The notes beneath the pieces were generated by a model that saw only the letters and a list, made by a program, of their open reading frames with translations, made no database searches and was not told the DNA's origin. This document shows positions 1 to 5,817 of a DNA stretch of 5,817 bases, one piece after another (positions within the stretch are counted from its first letter, which is position 1; every line of letters begins with the position of its first letter). The translations under genes and the position numbers were made by a program. Source of the DNA: Pseudomonadota bacterium (GTDB taxonomy: Bacteria; Pseudomonadota; Alphaproteobacteria; Rhizobiales; Devosiaceae); NCBI GenBank assembly GCA_023433985.1, contig JAEYTN010000633.1, positions 1 through 5,817 on the forward strand, written 5' to 3'.

Positions 1-325
1 CCGCACGCTCGGCCTCATCTTCGGCGTCGCCCGTGGGGTGAAGATCTCGGTGGTCGCCGTAAACTTAAAAAACAAGCTCATCCCGGGCGGCCAGCAGCCC
101 TGGCTGCAGGACAGCAAGTCGCTGCCAGTGCTGCGCAATTTCGGCGACAGCCTGATCGCCACCCTGCCACCGGACCTCGAGAAGCAGGTCACCGACCTGT
201 TGCAGCGCCGCGGCGGCGAAGAAGAAGCGCCGGCCGATGCGACCCCGACGCCGGGGGAGAACGTGCCGCCCGACGAGAGCACGGACCTGCCGGAAAACGA
301 CGCGCCGCCGGCCACGAATACCTGA
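1..325 (+). CDS. cvpA: CvpA family membrane protein, 3' part (5' end outside window)
   Basis: Only the last 107 residues are visible; reading starts in frame at base 2 and ends at TGA 323-325. The visible start, RTLGLIFGVARG, matches the conserved stretch before the last membrane helix of CvpA (E. coli has RVLGVCFGALRG). It is followed by QQPWLQDSKSLPVLRNFGDSL, like the post-helix region of alphaproteobacterial CvpA. The last 37 or so residues are rich in E, P, D and T and are probably a disordered cytoplasmic or periplasmic tail. CvpA is an inner-membrane protein needed for colicin V production in E. coli and linked to envelope stress; its biochemical role is not settled. The position directly before purF is the usual one in Proteobacteria and supports the call. 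Odd point: the expected hydrophobic helix after ARG reads VKISVVAVNLKNKLIP, with four polar or charged residues encoded by an A-rich stretch at 61-76. The GTG at 38 is internal and is not the gene start. Confidence 0.85.
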   Translation, partial: RTLGLIFGVARGVKISVVAVNLKNKLIPGGQQPWLQDSKSLPVLRNFGDSLIATLPPDLEKQVTDLLQRRGGEEEAPADATPTPGENVPPDESTDLPENDAPPATNT

Positions 326-373
326 TGCGCGGTATCGCCTGATGAAATTCGGGTGAGCGCATTGCATATTGCA

Positions 374-399
374 GTCCCGTGACGGAGATGCCACGGGAC
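374..399 (+). promoter_or_regulatory. Perfect 8-bp inverted repeat in the purF leader
   Basis: GTCCCGTG (374-381) and CACGGGAC (392-399) are exact reverse complements separated by 10 bases. It lies in the 107-base gap between cvpA and purF, 33 bases before the chosen purF start. No run of T follows, so a classic intrinsic terminator is unlikely. It may be a leader hairpin or a protein-binding palindrome; neither can be told from the sequence. Function is inference only. Confidence 0.4.
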
Positions 400-418
400 G
401 CGGGGCCGACAGCCGGCC

Positions 419-425
419 GGAAAGG
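419..425 (+). promoter_or_regulatory. Ribosome binding site that decides the purF start
   Basis: GGAAAGG sits 7 bases before GTG 433, a good Shine-Dalgarno match and spacing. The other in-frame starts are weaker: GTG 379 and ATG 388 have no such sequence and lie within the inverted repeat at 374-399, and ATG 454 has only a poor purine stretch upstream. Confidence 0.65.
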
Positions 426-432
426 TTCTCGA

Positions 433-1923
433 GTGAGCGACCAGCAGAAATCTATGGCGGAATGGGACTTTGACACGCTGCGCGAGGAGTGCGGCGTGTT
501 CGGCATTCTGGGCCACCCCGAGGCCGCGACCCTCACCGCGCTCGGGCTCCACGCCCTGCAGCACCGCGGGCAGGAAGCGGCCGGCGTGGTCAGCTTCGAT
601 GGCCGGCAGTTCCACTCGGAGCGCCAGCTCGGCCTCGTGGGCGACCACTTCACCGATCCCGCCATCGTCAAGCGCCTGCCCGGCCACATGGCGATGGGCC
701 ACGTGCGCTACTCCACCACCGGCGAAACCATCCTCCGCAACGTGCAGCCGCTGTTTGCCGAGCTCGAGGTCGGCGGTATCGCCATCGCCCACAACGGCAA
801 CTTCACCAACGGGCTGACGCTCCGCCGCGAGATCATCGCGCAGGGCGCCATCTGCCAGTCCACCTCGGACACCGAGGTGGTGCTGCACCTCATCGCGCGG
901 TCCAAGAAGAAGTCCTCGTCGGACCGCTTCATCGATGCGCTCGGCCATCTCGAGGGCGCCTTCGCCCTCGTTGCCATGACCCGCACCAAGCTGATCGGCG
1001 CCCGCGACGCCAACGGTATCCGCCCGCTCGTCCTGGGCGACCTCGACGGCAAGCCGATCTTTGCGTCCGAAACCTGCGCGCTCGACATCATCGGCGCCAA
1101 GTTCGTCCGCGACGTCGAGAACGGCGAAGTCGTGATCTGCGAGATCCAGCCCGACGGCTCGATCACCATCGACAGCGTCAAGCCGTTCCCGCCCAAGCCG
1201 GAGCGCGTCTGCCTGTTCGAGTATGTCTACTTCGCCCGCCCCGACTCGGTGGTCGCCGGCCGCCCGGTCTACTCGGCGCGCAAACGCATGGGCATCAACC
1301 TGGCGAAGGAATCACCGGTGGAGGCCGATGTGATCGTGCCGGTGCCCGATGGCGGCACCCCGGCGGCGATCGGTTTCGCGCAGGCGAGCGGCATTCCGTT
1401 CGAGCTCGGCATCATCCGCAACCACTATGTCGGCCGCACCTTCATCGAGCCGACACAGTCGATCCGCGCCTTCGGCGTCAAGCTCAAGCACTCCGCCAAC
1501 CGCGCCGAGATCGAGGGCAAGCGCGTCGTCCTGGTCGATGACTCGATCGTGCGCGGCACCACTTCGGTGAAGATCGTGCAGATGATCCGCGATGCCGGCG
1601 CCCGCGAGGTACATATCCGCGTCGCCTCGCCGATGATCTACCACTCGGACTACTACGGCATCGACACGCCCGACCCCGAGCACCTGCTCGCCAACCAGCA
1701 CGCCGACCTCGCCTCGATGTGCCGCTATATCGGCGCGGATTCGCTCGCCTTCCTGTCCATCGACGGGCTCTACGACGCCGTGGGCGGCGCGAAGCGCAAC
1801 CCGCTCGCCCCGCAGTTCACCGACCACTATTTCACCGGCGAGTATCCCACCCGCCTCACCGACCTCACCGGCCGCGGCAAGTCCGATCCCAAGACCATTT
1901 CGCTGATGAAGGAAGCGAGCTGA
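433..1923 (+). CDS. purF: Amidophosphoribosyltransferase (glutamine PRPP amidotransferase)
   Basis: Catalyses the first committed step of de novo purine synthesis in the cytoplasm: PRPP + glutamine gives 5-phosphoribosylamine, glutamate and diphosphate. From GTG 433 it is 496 residues, normal for the family. The N-terminal class II glutaminase domain (about 20-240) shows EECGVFGI with the nucleophile Cys20, HALQHRGQEAAG, GHVRYSTTGE (Arg92) and HNGNFTN (Asn121-Gly122). The C-terminal phosphoribosyltransferase domain carries the PRPP loop VVLVDDSIVRGTTS at about 365-378. Cys20 must become the free N-terminus, so the leader before it (19 residues, or 12 if ATG 454 is used) is presumably a propeptide that is cleaved, as in Bacillus subtilis PurF. 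The Fe-S ligand cysteines of the B. subtilis enzyme are replaced: Asp406 in the DYYGID segment and Pro460/Thr463 before FTGEYPT. The cysteine in CLFEYVYFARPDS is kept, as it also is in E. coli PurF, which has no cluster. Start chosen on the Shine-Dalgarno at 419-425; the catalytic assignment is secure, the start moderately so. Confidence 0.98.
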   Translation: MSDQQKSMAEWDFDTLREECGVFGILGHPEAATLTALGLHALQHRGQEAAGVVSFDGRQFHSERQLGLVGDHFTDPAIVKRLPGHMAMGHVRYSTTGETILRNVQPLFAELEVGGIAIAHNGNFTNGLTLRREIIAQGAICQSTSDTEVVLHLIARSKKKSSSDRFIDALGHLEGAFALVAMTRTKLIGARDANGIRPLVLGDLDGKPIFASETCALDIIGAKFVRDVENGEVVICEIQPDGSITIDSVKPFPPKPERVCLFEYVYFARPDSVVAGRPVYSARKRMGINLAKESPVEADVIVPVPDGGTPAAIGFAQASGIPFELGIIRNHYVGRTFIEPTQSIRAFGVKLKHSANRAEIEGKRVVLVDDSIVRGTTSVKIVQMIRDAGAREVHIRVASPMIYHSDYYGIDTPDPEHLLANQHADLASMCRYIGADSLAFLSIDGLYDAVGGAKRNPLAPQFTDHYFTGEYPTRLTDLTGRGKSDPKTISLMKEAS

Positions 1924-1925
1924 GG

Positions 1926-1941
1926 GGGCGCGACGGCGCCC
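1926..1941 (+). terminator. Short GC hairpin just after purF, possible terminator
   Basis: GGGCGC (1926-1931) pairs with GCGCCC (1936-1941) around a GACG loop, starting 2 bases after the purF stop codon. The bases that follow are pyrimidine-rich (CCTTCCCCTTCCC) but hold no true T run, so intrinsic termination would be weak at best. It may instead protect the 3' end, or mean nothing in so GC-rich a genome. Confidence 0.3.
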
Positions 1942-2015
1942 GCGGCAACCTTCCCCTTCCCTCATCGGCTCCCCGCCGGTAGAAGCGCGCATCGCTTTCT
2001 CCGAGACCCTTTCGC

Positions 2016-2750
2016 ATGACCGCCAAGACCCTGTCCGACAAGATCGTCCTCGTTACCGGCGCGTCGCGCGGCATCGGCTATCAGGCGGCGCTCGAGGCGG
2101 CGAAGCGCGGCGCGCATGTCATCGCCGTGGCGCGCACGGTGGGCGGCCTCGAAGAGCTCGACGACGAAATCCAGGCGGCAGGGAGCTCGGCTACGCTGGT
2201 GCCACTCGACCTGCGCGACGGCGACGGGATCGACCGGCTGGGCCGCGCCATCTTCGAGCGCTGGGGCAAGCTCGACGGGCTCGCGGGTAACGCCGCAATG
2301 CTGGGTGGCCTCAGCCCCGTGGCGCATTTCGACCCGAAGGAATTCGACAAGGTGATGGCGCTCAACGTCACCGCCAACTATCGGCTACTGCGCTCGCTCG
2401 ACCTGCTGCTGCGCCAGTCGGATGCGGGCCGCGCCGTGTTCGTCTCGTCCAGCTCCGCCCGCTCCGCCCGCGCCTTCTGGGGCCCGTACGCTGCCAGCAA
2501 GGCCGCACTCGAAGCGCTGGTGAAGAGCTATGCGGCGGAGACGGGCGGCGCCTCGAAGGTCCGCACCAACGTCTTCCACCCCGGCGCGGTGCGCACCGCG
2601 ATGCGGGCCCAGGCCGTACCCGGCGAGAATCCGGACACACTGCCCCGCCCCGTGGTGCTCGCTCCCAAGCTGATCGATATGCTCGAACCCGGCTTCGACC
2701 ACAACCGGATGCTGTTCGACTGGGAAACGTCGGAACTTAACGCGCTCTGA
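2016..2750 (+). CDS. SDR family NAD(P)-dependent oxidoreductase, YciK-like
   Basis: A 244-residue classical short-chain dehydrogenase/reductase, a single Rossmann domain that is cytoplasmic and without signal or membrane segments. Visible in order: the nucleotide-binding TGASRGIG at 14-21; Asp64-Leu-Arg in the position that contacts the adenine; GNAA at 91-94 in place of the usual NNAG; Asn117 in ALNV; Ser145 within VSSSSARS; and the catalytic Tyr158-x3-Lys162 in YAASKAAL. The stretch FHPGAVRTAMRAQAVPGENPDTL (about 188-209) closely resembles the PG-x-TRTAMRA-x-AFP region of E. coli YciK, a reductase of unknown substrate. The cofactor cannot be decided firmly; Ala-Arg at 39-40 after beta-2 mildly favours NADPH. 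It follows purF by 92 bases, an arrangement common in Hyphomicrobiales, but no functional tie to purine synthesis is known to me. No strong Shine-Dalgarno precedes ATG 2016; CGAGA at 2001-2006 is the only candidate. The start fits because the Rossmann strand begins at residue 9, as usual. Confidence 0.93.
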   Translation: MTAKTLSDKIVLVTGASRGIGYQAALEAAKRGAHVIAVARTVGGLEELDDEIQAAGSSATLVPLDLRDGDGIDRLGRAIFERWGKLDGLAGNAAMLGGLSPVAHFDPKEFDKVMALNVTANYRLLRSLDLLLRQSDAGRAVFVSSSSARSARAFWGPYAASKAALEALVKSYAAETGGASKVRTNVFHPGAVRTAMRAQAVPGENPDTLPRPVVLAPKLIDMLEPGFDHNRMLFDWETSELNAL

Positions 2751-2776
2751 CTTATCGGCGCCGCCGAATGTGCTAG
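2747..2776 (+). promoter_or_regulatory. Weak promoter candidate for the methyltransferase gene
   Basis: CTGACT (2747-2752, four of six matches to TTGACA) lies 18 bases before TGCTAG (2771-2776), a poor match to TATAAT but similar to -10 elements seen before many alphaproteobacterial genes. It overlaps the end of the SDR gene and is followed by the methyltransferase start 37 bases later. The match is weak, and read-through from upstream is equally possible. Confidence 0.25.
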
Positions 2777-2777
2777 G

Positions 2778-2810
2778 ACTTCCCCGGCCCAATACAGGCG
2801 ATGGGGAAGT
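2778..2810 (+). promoter_or_regulatory. Hairpin that pairs the methyltransferase ribosome binding site
   Basis: ACTTCCCC (2778-2785) and GGGGAAGT (2803-2810) are perfect reverse complements with a 17-base loop; GCC (2787-2789) and GGC (2797-2799) could lengthen the stem. The right arm contains GGGGA, the Shine-Dalgarno sequence, which ends 6 bases before ATG 2814. If folded in the mRNA it would hide the ribosome binding site. That the arms pair is seen; control of translation is inferred. Confidence 0.4.
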
Positions 2811-2813
2811 GGA

Positions 2814-3608
2814 ATGGCATCGACGACCAGCGGCATGGGCAAGCAGTATGCCGACAGCACGAAGCTTGCGGCCCGCGCCCGCCTGCACCAGGAGTTCAGT
2901 GTCGGCGACGAGCCGTGGTTCCCCTGGGTGATGGATCGGTTGCCGCTGAAGCCGGGCGACCATGTGCTCGATATCGGCTGCGGCCCGGCCTGGTTCTGGG
3001 CCGCCTCGCAGGGACACTTCCCCGCCGGCCTGAACCTGACCCTCTCCGACCTGTCGCCGGGCATGGTGGCGGAAGCCACCGAGCGCTGCAAGCCGCTCGG
3101 CTTCGCCTCGGTCACCGGCGAGGTGGCGGATGTCGTCGCCCTGCCCTTTGCCGACGCGAGCTTCGACGTCGTGGTCGCGATGCACATGCTCTACCACGTC
3201 GCCGACCAGGGGAAGGCGATCGCCGAACTCCACCGCGTGCTGAAGCCGGGCGGTACGCTCGCGGTCAGCACCAACGGCGCCGACAACCTCAAGCAACTCT
3301 ACGCGCTGACCACCACCTTCGGCGCCGACCCGATCGAGCCGGTCGCCATCAGCTTCGGCCATGACAAGGCCGAGGCCCTGATGGGCGTCCAGTTCGGCAA
3401 CGTCACGAAGACCGTGCACCCTGCCGGACTCAGGGTCACCGATCCGGAGGTCGTCTTCCTCGCCCTCACTTCCTACCCACCGGGCGATGGCGCCAGCGAC
3501 GAACAGCTCGAGGCCTTCCGCACCGCCATCGCCGCGGCCTTCGCGCAAGGCAACGGCGTGCTCGAGGTGCAGAAGGACACGGCCCTGTTCGTGAGCCGCA
3601 AGGACTGA
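2814..3608 (+). CDS. Class I SAM-dependent methyltransferase, substrate unknown
   Basis: A 264-residue soluble protein of the Methyltransf_11 type. Motif I is HVLDIGCGPAWFW (50-62), the SAM-binding glycine loop; the acidic residue at the end of beta-2 is Asp79 in LTLSDLSPGM; LPFADASFDVVVAMHMLYHV (110-129) covers motifs II/III; and RVLKPGGTLAVST (141-153) is the typical post-motif strand. A helical N-terminal cap of about 45 residues (with KQYADSTKLAARARLH) probably covers the active site, as in many small-molecule methyltransferases. The C-terminal 100 residues, where substrate choice usually lies, carry no motif I recognise. Similar genes are often labelled UbiE or malonyl-ACP methyltransferase-like; nothing here supports such a specific role. 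ATG 2814 has GGGGA 6 bases upstream (2803-2807), which fixes the start, and that site is part of a hairpin. The gene ends 19 bases before the stop codon of the convergent CNNM gene. Confidence 0.92.
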   Translation: MASTTSGMGKQYADSTKLAARARLHQEFSVGDEPWFPWVMDRLPLKPGDHVLDIGCGPAWFWAASQGHFPAGLNLTLSDLSPGMVAEATERCKPLGFASVTGEVADVVALPFADASFDVVVAMHMLYHVADQGKAIAELHRVLKPGGTLAVSTNGADNLKQLYALTTTFGADPIEPVAISFGHDKAEALMGVQFGNVTKTVHPAGLRVTDPEVVFLALTSYPPGDGASDEQLEAFRTAIAAAFAQGNGVLEVQKDTALFVSRKD

Positions 3609-3625
3609 CGGCGAAGCGTCCGCCG
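3609..3625. terminator. Compact inverted repeat between convergent genes, possible shared terminator
   Basis: CGGCG (3609-3613) and CGCCG (3621-3625) are inverted around 7 bases and fill almost the whole 19-base gap between the stop codons of the methyltransferase and the CNNM gene. Being symmetric it could act on both strands. It is short and lacks T runs on either side, so this is a weak call. Confidence 0.25.
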
Positions 3626-3627
3626 CC

Positions 3628-4941
3628 CTAGTTCGCCTTCTTCCGGCTCACCAGGATCTTGTCGATGCGGTGACCGTCGAGGTCCATTACCTCGAAGCGC
3701 CATTGGCCGCGCTCGAAGCTCTCCCCCACCACCGGCAGGTGGTTGAGTTCGGCCAGCACATAGCCGGCGACCGTCTCGAAACCGGCATCGCGGGGCACCG
3801 GCACGCCGAGGCGCTCGTGGAACTCGTCCGCCTGCATCCAGCCGGAAACGAGGAACGAGCCGTCGTCGCGCGTCGTGAACGCGGCCTCGCCCTCGCCCTC
3901 CTCCTCCTGGAAGGCGCCGGTAATGGCCGCGAGGATATCGCCCGGCGTGACGATGCCCTCGAAGTGGCCGTACTCGTCGAACACCAGAGCGATGTGCACC
4001 ACCGAGCCGCGAATGGCCTTCAGCACGTCGATGGCGCTGGAACGGTCCATCACCACCGGCGCCTGCTTCACCAGCGCCCGCACGTCGATCTGCTCGCCGG
4101 CGAATAGCGCATCGAGCAGGTCCTTGCGCACGATGACGCCGACGATGTTGTCTACCCCGCCTTCCTGCACCGGCACCACCGAGTGGTGGATCTTGCGCAG
4201 GTGCTGGACGATCTCCTCCTGGCTGTCGGTCAGGTCGATCAGCTCGACGTCGAGGCGCGGGGTCATCAGGCCGCGCGCCGAGCGGTCGGCCAGGCGCATC
4301 ACGCCCGAGATCATATGCCGCTCTTCGCTTTCGAGCACGCCGGCGCTCTCGGCTTCGGCGATGATGGTCTTCACCTCCTCGTCGGTCACCGTCTCCTCGG
4401 ATTCGCCCGACTGGCCGAGCAGGCGAAGCAGCAGCTTGCCCGACATGTCGAGCACCCAGACGATCGGGGCGGCGATGGAGGCGATGAACGCCATCAGCGG
4501 CGCCACCCGCGCCGCCACGCCCTCGGCATCGCGCAGCGCGATCTGCTTGGGCACCAGCTCGCCGACGATCAGCGACAGGTAGGTGATGATCACCACCACG
4601 ATGCCGACGCCGAGGGGCATGGCGACGCCGGGATCGACGCCGGCGCCGATCAGCGTCTCGCCCAGCCGGTCGCCCAGCGTGGCGCCCGAGAAGGCGCCCG
4701 AGAGCACGCCGACCAGCGTGATGCCGATCTGCACCGAGGAGAGGAACTTGCCGGGGTCGTCCTGCAGCTTCAGCGCCACCTGGGCGCCGCGCTTGCCTTC
4801 GGCAGCCAGCACCTTCAGGCGGGCCGGCCGGGACGAAACCACCGCCAGCTCGGACATGGAAAGGAGGCCATTGACCAGTGTCAGGATGGCGACGATCAGA
4901 ATTTCGGCGAACAAGGTCGTCTTCGAGTTGCGGCCCCGCAC
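3628..4941 (-). CDS. CNNM/CorC family transporter-like protein (hemolysin family, DUF21-CBS-CorC_HlyC)
   Basis: A 437-residue inner-membrane protein with the three-part CNNM layout. The DUF21 membrane domain (about 10-190) has hydrophobic segments near 11-33, 72-88, 108-130 and 146-172 and the family signatures NGLLSMSELAVVSSR and GELVPKQIAL. Two CBS domains follow (about 220-345), with MTPRLDVELIDL, VVPVQEGGVDNIVGVIVRKDLL and VFDEYGHFEGIVTPGDILAAITG; these normally bind adenine nucleotides. A CorC_HlyC domain ends the protein (about 355-435: GSFLVSGWMQADEF, ETVAGYVLAELNHLP). Characterised relatives are linked to Mg2+/Co2+ efflux; the name 'hemolysin' is historical and no toxin role is implied. 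The start is uncertain: GTG 4941 has no clear Shine-Dalgarno, while an in-frame TTG at 4914, directly before FAEILIVAILT, would give a protein beginning at the first membrane helix, as many relatives do. It lies 89 bases after der on the same strand but has its own promoter candidate. Confidence 0.93.
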   Translation of the reverse strand: MRGRNSKTTLFAEILIVAILTLVNGLLSMSELAVVSSRPARLKVLAAEGKRGAQVALKLQDDPGKFLSSVQIGITLVGVLSGAFSGATLGDRLGETLIGAGVDPGVAMPLGVGIVVVIITYLSLIVGELVPKQIALRDAEGVAARVAPLMAFIASIAAPIVWVLDMSGKLLLRLLGQSGESEETVTDEEVKTIIAEAESAGVLESEERHMISGVMRLADRSARGLMTPRLDVELIDLTDSQEEIVQHLRKIHHSVVPVQEGGVDNIVGVIVRKDLLDALFAGEQIDVRALVKQAPVVMDRSSAIDVLKAIRGSVVHIALVFDEYGHFEGIVTPGDILAAITGAFQEEEGEGEAAFTTRDDGSFLVSGWMQADEFHERLGVPVPRDAGFETVAGYVLAELNHLPVVGESFERGQWRFEVMDLDGHRIDKILVSRKKAN

Positions 4942-4969
4942 TCAGCATCGGGTCGCTTGGGAGGGTGCG

Positions 4970-4997
4970 ACTATAGCGGCGCGCGGCGTGGATGCAA
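4970..4997 (-). promoter_or_regulatory. Sigma-70-type promoter candidate for the CNNM gene
   Basis: On the minus strand, TTGCAT (4997-4992) is followed after 16 bases by TATAGT (4975-4970), five of six matches to TATAAT, in an otherwise very GC-rich gap. Transcription would begin near 4963, leaving a leader of about 20 bases before GTG 4941 or about 50 before TTG 4914. The -35 matches only in TTG. Confidence 0.45.
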
Positions 4998-5007
4998 TGC
5001 GGCGAGA

Positions 5008-5031
5008 TGGGCCCGGCGCGTTGGGCCCGGC
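5008..5031. repeat. 10-base direct repeat containing palindromes, just after der
   Basis: TGGGCCCGGC occurs at 5008-5017 and again at 5022-5031, a 14-base period. Each copy contains the palindrome GGGCCC, so the two copies can also pair with each other as a 6-bp stem with an 8-base loop (5009-5014 with 5023-5028). The second copy touches the der stop codon (5031-5033). It could serve as a der transcript-end hairpin, but no T run follows on the minus strand. Confidence 0.4.
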
Positions 5032-5817
5032 TACCCGTCCTTCTTCGCGAACGGGTTCTTGCCGCCGCGGAGCCACAGCCGGATCGGCGTGCCCTGCAGG
5101 TCGAAGGCTTCGCGCAGGCCGTTGACCAGGTAGCGCTGGTAGGAGGCGGGCACCGAGTCGGGACGGCTGGCGAACATGATGAAGCTGGGCGGCCGAATCT
5201 TGGCCTGCGTCATGTAGCGCAGCTTCAGGCGGCGACCGGACACGGCCGGCGGCGGATGGCTTTCCACCATGCCGCCGAGCCAGCGGTTGAGCTTGGCGGT
5301 CGAGATGTGGCCGTTCCACTTCTGCTCGATGGCGAACACCGCCTGCATCAGCTTGTCGATGTTGCGGCCCTGCAGCCCCGAGATGGTGACCAGCGGAACG
5401 CCGCGAAGCTGCGGCAGGAGCCGCTCGCACTGCTCGCGCAGTTCCATGAGCTTGGCGTTCTTGTCCTCGATGGTGTCCCACTTGTTGACGGCGATCACCA
5501 GCGCCCGGCCCTCGCGCTCCACCAGGTCCGCCAGCGCCAGATCCTGCTTCTCGAACGGGATCTGCGCATCCAGAAGCAGCACGACGACTTCGGCGTATTG
5601 CAGCGAGCGCAGGGAATCGCTCACCGCCAGCTTCTCGAGCTTGCCCTCCACCCGCGCCTTGCGGCGGATGCCGGCGGTATCGACGAGGTTGACGGTCCGC
5701 CCCTCGTATTCCCACGGCACGAGGATCGAATCGCGGGTGATGCCGGCCTCGGGCCCGGTCAGCAGCCGCTCCTCGCCCACCATGCGGTTGATCAGGGTGG
5801 ACTTGCCGGCATTGGGG
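5031..5817 (-). CDS. der: GTPase Der (EngA), C-terminal part: second G domain and KH-like domain
   Basis: Der is an essential GTPase with two tandem G domains that helps assemble the 50S ribosomal subunit. The window cuts the gene: about 261 residues are visible, ending at TAG 5033-5031, and the whole first G domain lies beyond base 5817. The second G domain shows PNAGKSTL (G1, right at the edge), GITRDSI (G2), DTAGIRRK (G3), NKWD (G4) and TISGLQGRN (G5, with SGL in place of the more common SAL). The KH-like RNA-binding domain follows: [13 protein letters not shown], then [21 protein letters not shown], then [31 protein letters not shown], ending in a short basic tail. The TAGIRRK form of G3 together with the following KH domain shows that this is the second and not the first G domain, and separates Der from Era and YihA. 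The ATG at 5783 is internal. The CNNM gene follows on the same strand after 89 bases. Confidence 0.96.
   Translation of the reverse strand, partial: PNAGKSTLINRMVGEERLLTGPEAGITRDSILVPWEYEGRTVNLVDTAGIRRKARVEGKLEKLAVSDSLRSLQYAEVVVLLLDAQIPFEKQDLALADLVEREGRALVIAVNKWDTIEDKNAKLMELREQCERLLPQLRGVPLVTISGLQGRNIDKLMQAVFAIEQKWNGHISTAKLNRWLGGMVESHPPPAVSGRRLKLRYMTQAKIRPPSFIMFASRPDSVPASYQRYLVNGLREAFDLQGTPIRLWLRGGKNPFAKKDG

Noticed and set aside
355..372. TTGCATATTGCA-like AT-rich spot as a purF promoter
   Set aside because: CATATT could serve as a -10, but no acceptable -35 lies 16-18 bases upstream. Too weak to list.
379..432. Extension of PurF to GTG 379 or ATG 388
   Set aside because: No Shine-Dalgarno upstream, the bases fall in an inverted repeat, and the added residues (TEMPRDAGPTAGRKGSR) do not resemble PurF N-termini. 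GTG 433 has a good ribosome binding site.
2385..3548. 387-codon minus-strand open frame antisense to the SDR and methyltransferase genes
   Set aside because: It spans two well-supported plus-strand genes and the gap between them, has low-complexity composition and no family motif.
3628..4941. Reading the 'hemolysin' family name as a toxin
   Set aside because: The domain layout DUF21-CBS-CBS-CorC_HlyC is that of CNNM/CorC ion-transport proteins; the toxin name is historical.
3473..4948. A 491-codon open frame on the minus strand overlapping the whole CNNM gene in another frame
   Set aside because: Its product is dominated by R, G, A and P and shows no family motif, while the overlapping frame is a complete CNNM/CorC protein. 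Long false frames are expected at this GC content.
4183..5133. Long plus-strand open frame (316 codons) antisense to the CNNM gene and the der end
   Set aside because: It is rich in H, D, Q, R and A, as expected for the antisense of a GC-rich gene, has no recognisable domain and runs across two real genes.
1..5817. A hidden defence, mobile or otherwise new gene system
   Set aside because: Coding regions cover nearly the whole window and all belong to known families in a familiar gene order. There are no transposase, integrase, repeat-array or toxin-antitoxin signs.

Overview
The window is a GC-rich (roughly two-thirds G+C by eye) chromosomal segment of an alphaproteobacterium. The order cvpA–purF–YciK-like SDR is the usual arrangement in Hyphomicrobiales (Rhizobiales), and the protein sequences, for example PurF without the iron-sulfur cysteines, fit that order. 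A Devosia-like member is my best guess, but this rests on memory of the families and not on a search. All six genes look like housekeeping or ordinary accessory genes. I see no mobile element, tRNA, rRNA, CRISPR array or phage gene. No stretch over about 110 bases lacks a gene.

The left two-thirds (1-3608) is read on the plus strand. It holds the 3' end of cvpA (membrane protein), then purF (first committed step of purine synthesis), then a short-chain dehydrogenase/reductase of the YciK type, then a class I SAM-dependent methyltransferase. Gaps between these genes are about 107, 92 and 63 bases, so they are loosely co-oriented and not tightly overlapped. A hairpin candidate follows purF, and the methyltransferase has its own weak promoter candidate and a hairpin that includes its ribosome binding site.

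The right third (3628-5817) is read on the minus strand. It holds the 3' part of der (double-GTPase ribosome assembly factor, cut by the window edge), then a CNNM/CorC ('hemolysin', TlyC-type) membrane transporter-like gene 89 bases downstream with a good TATAGT promoter candidate of its own. The methyltransferase and the CNNM gene converge with only 19 bases between their stop codons.

I did not find a new biological system. The points worth a second look are small: a polar, A-rich interruption in the last membrane helix of CvpA, an 8-bp perfect inverted repeat in the purF leader, an 8-bp stem that pairs the methyltransferase Shine-Dalgarno sequence, and repeat/promoter structure between der and the CNNM gene.
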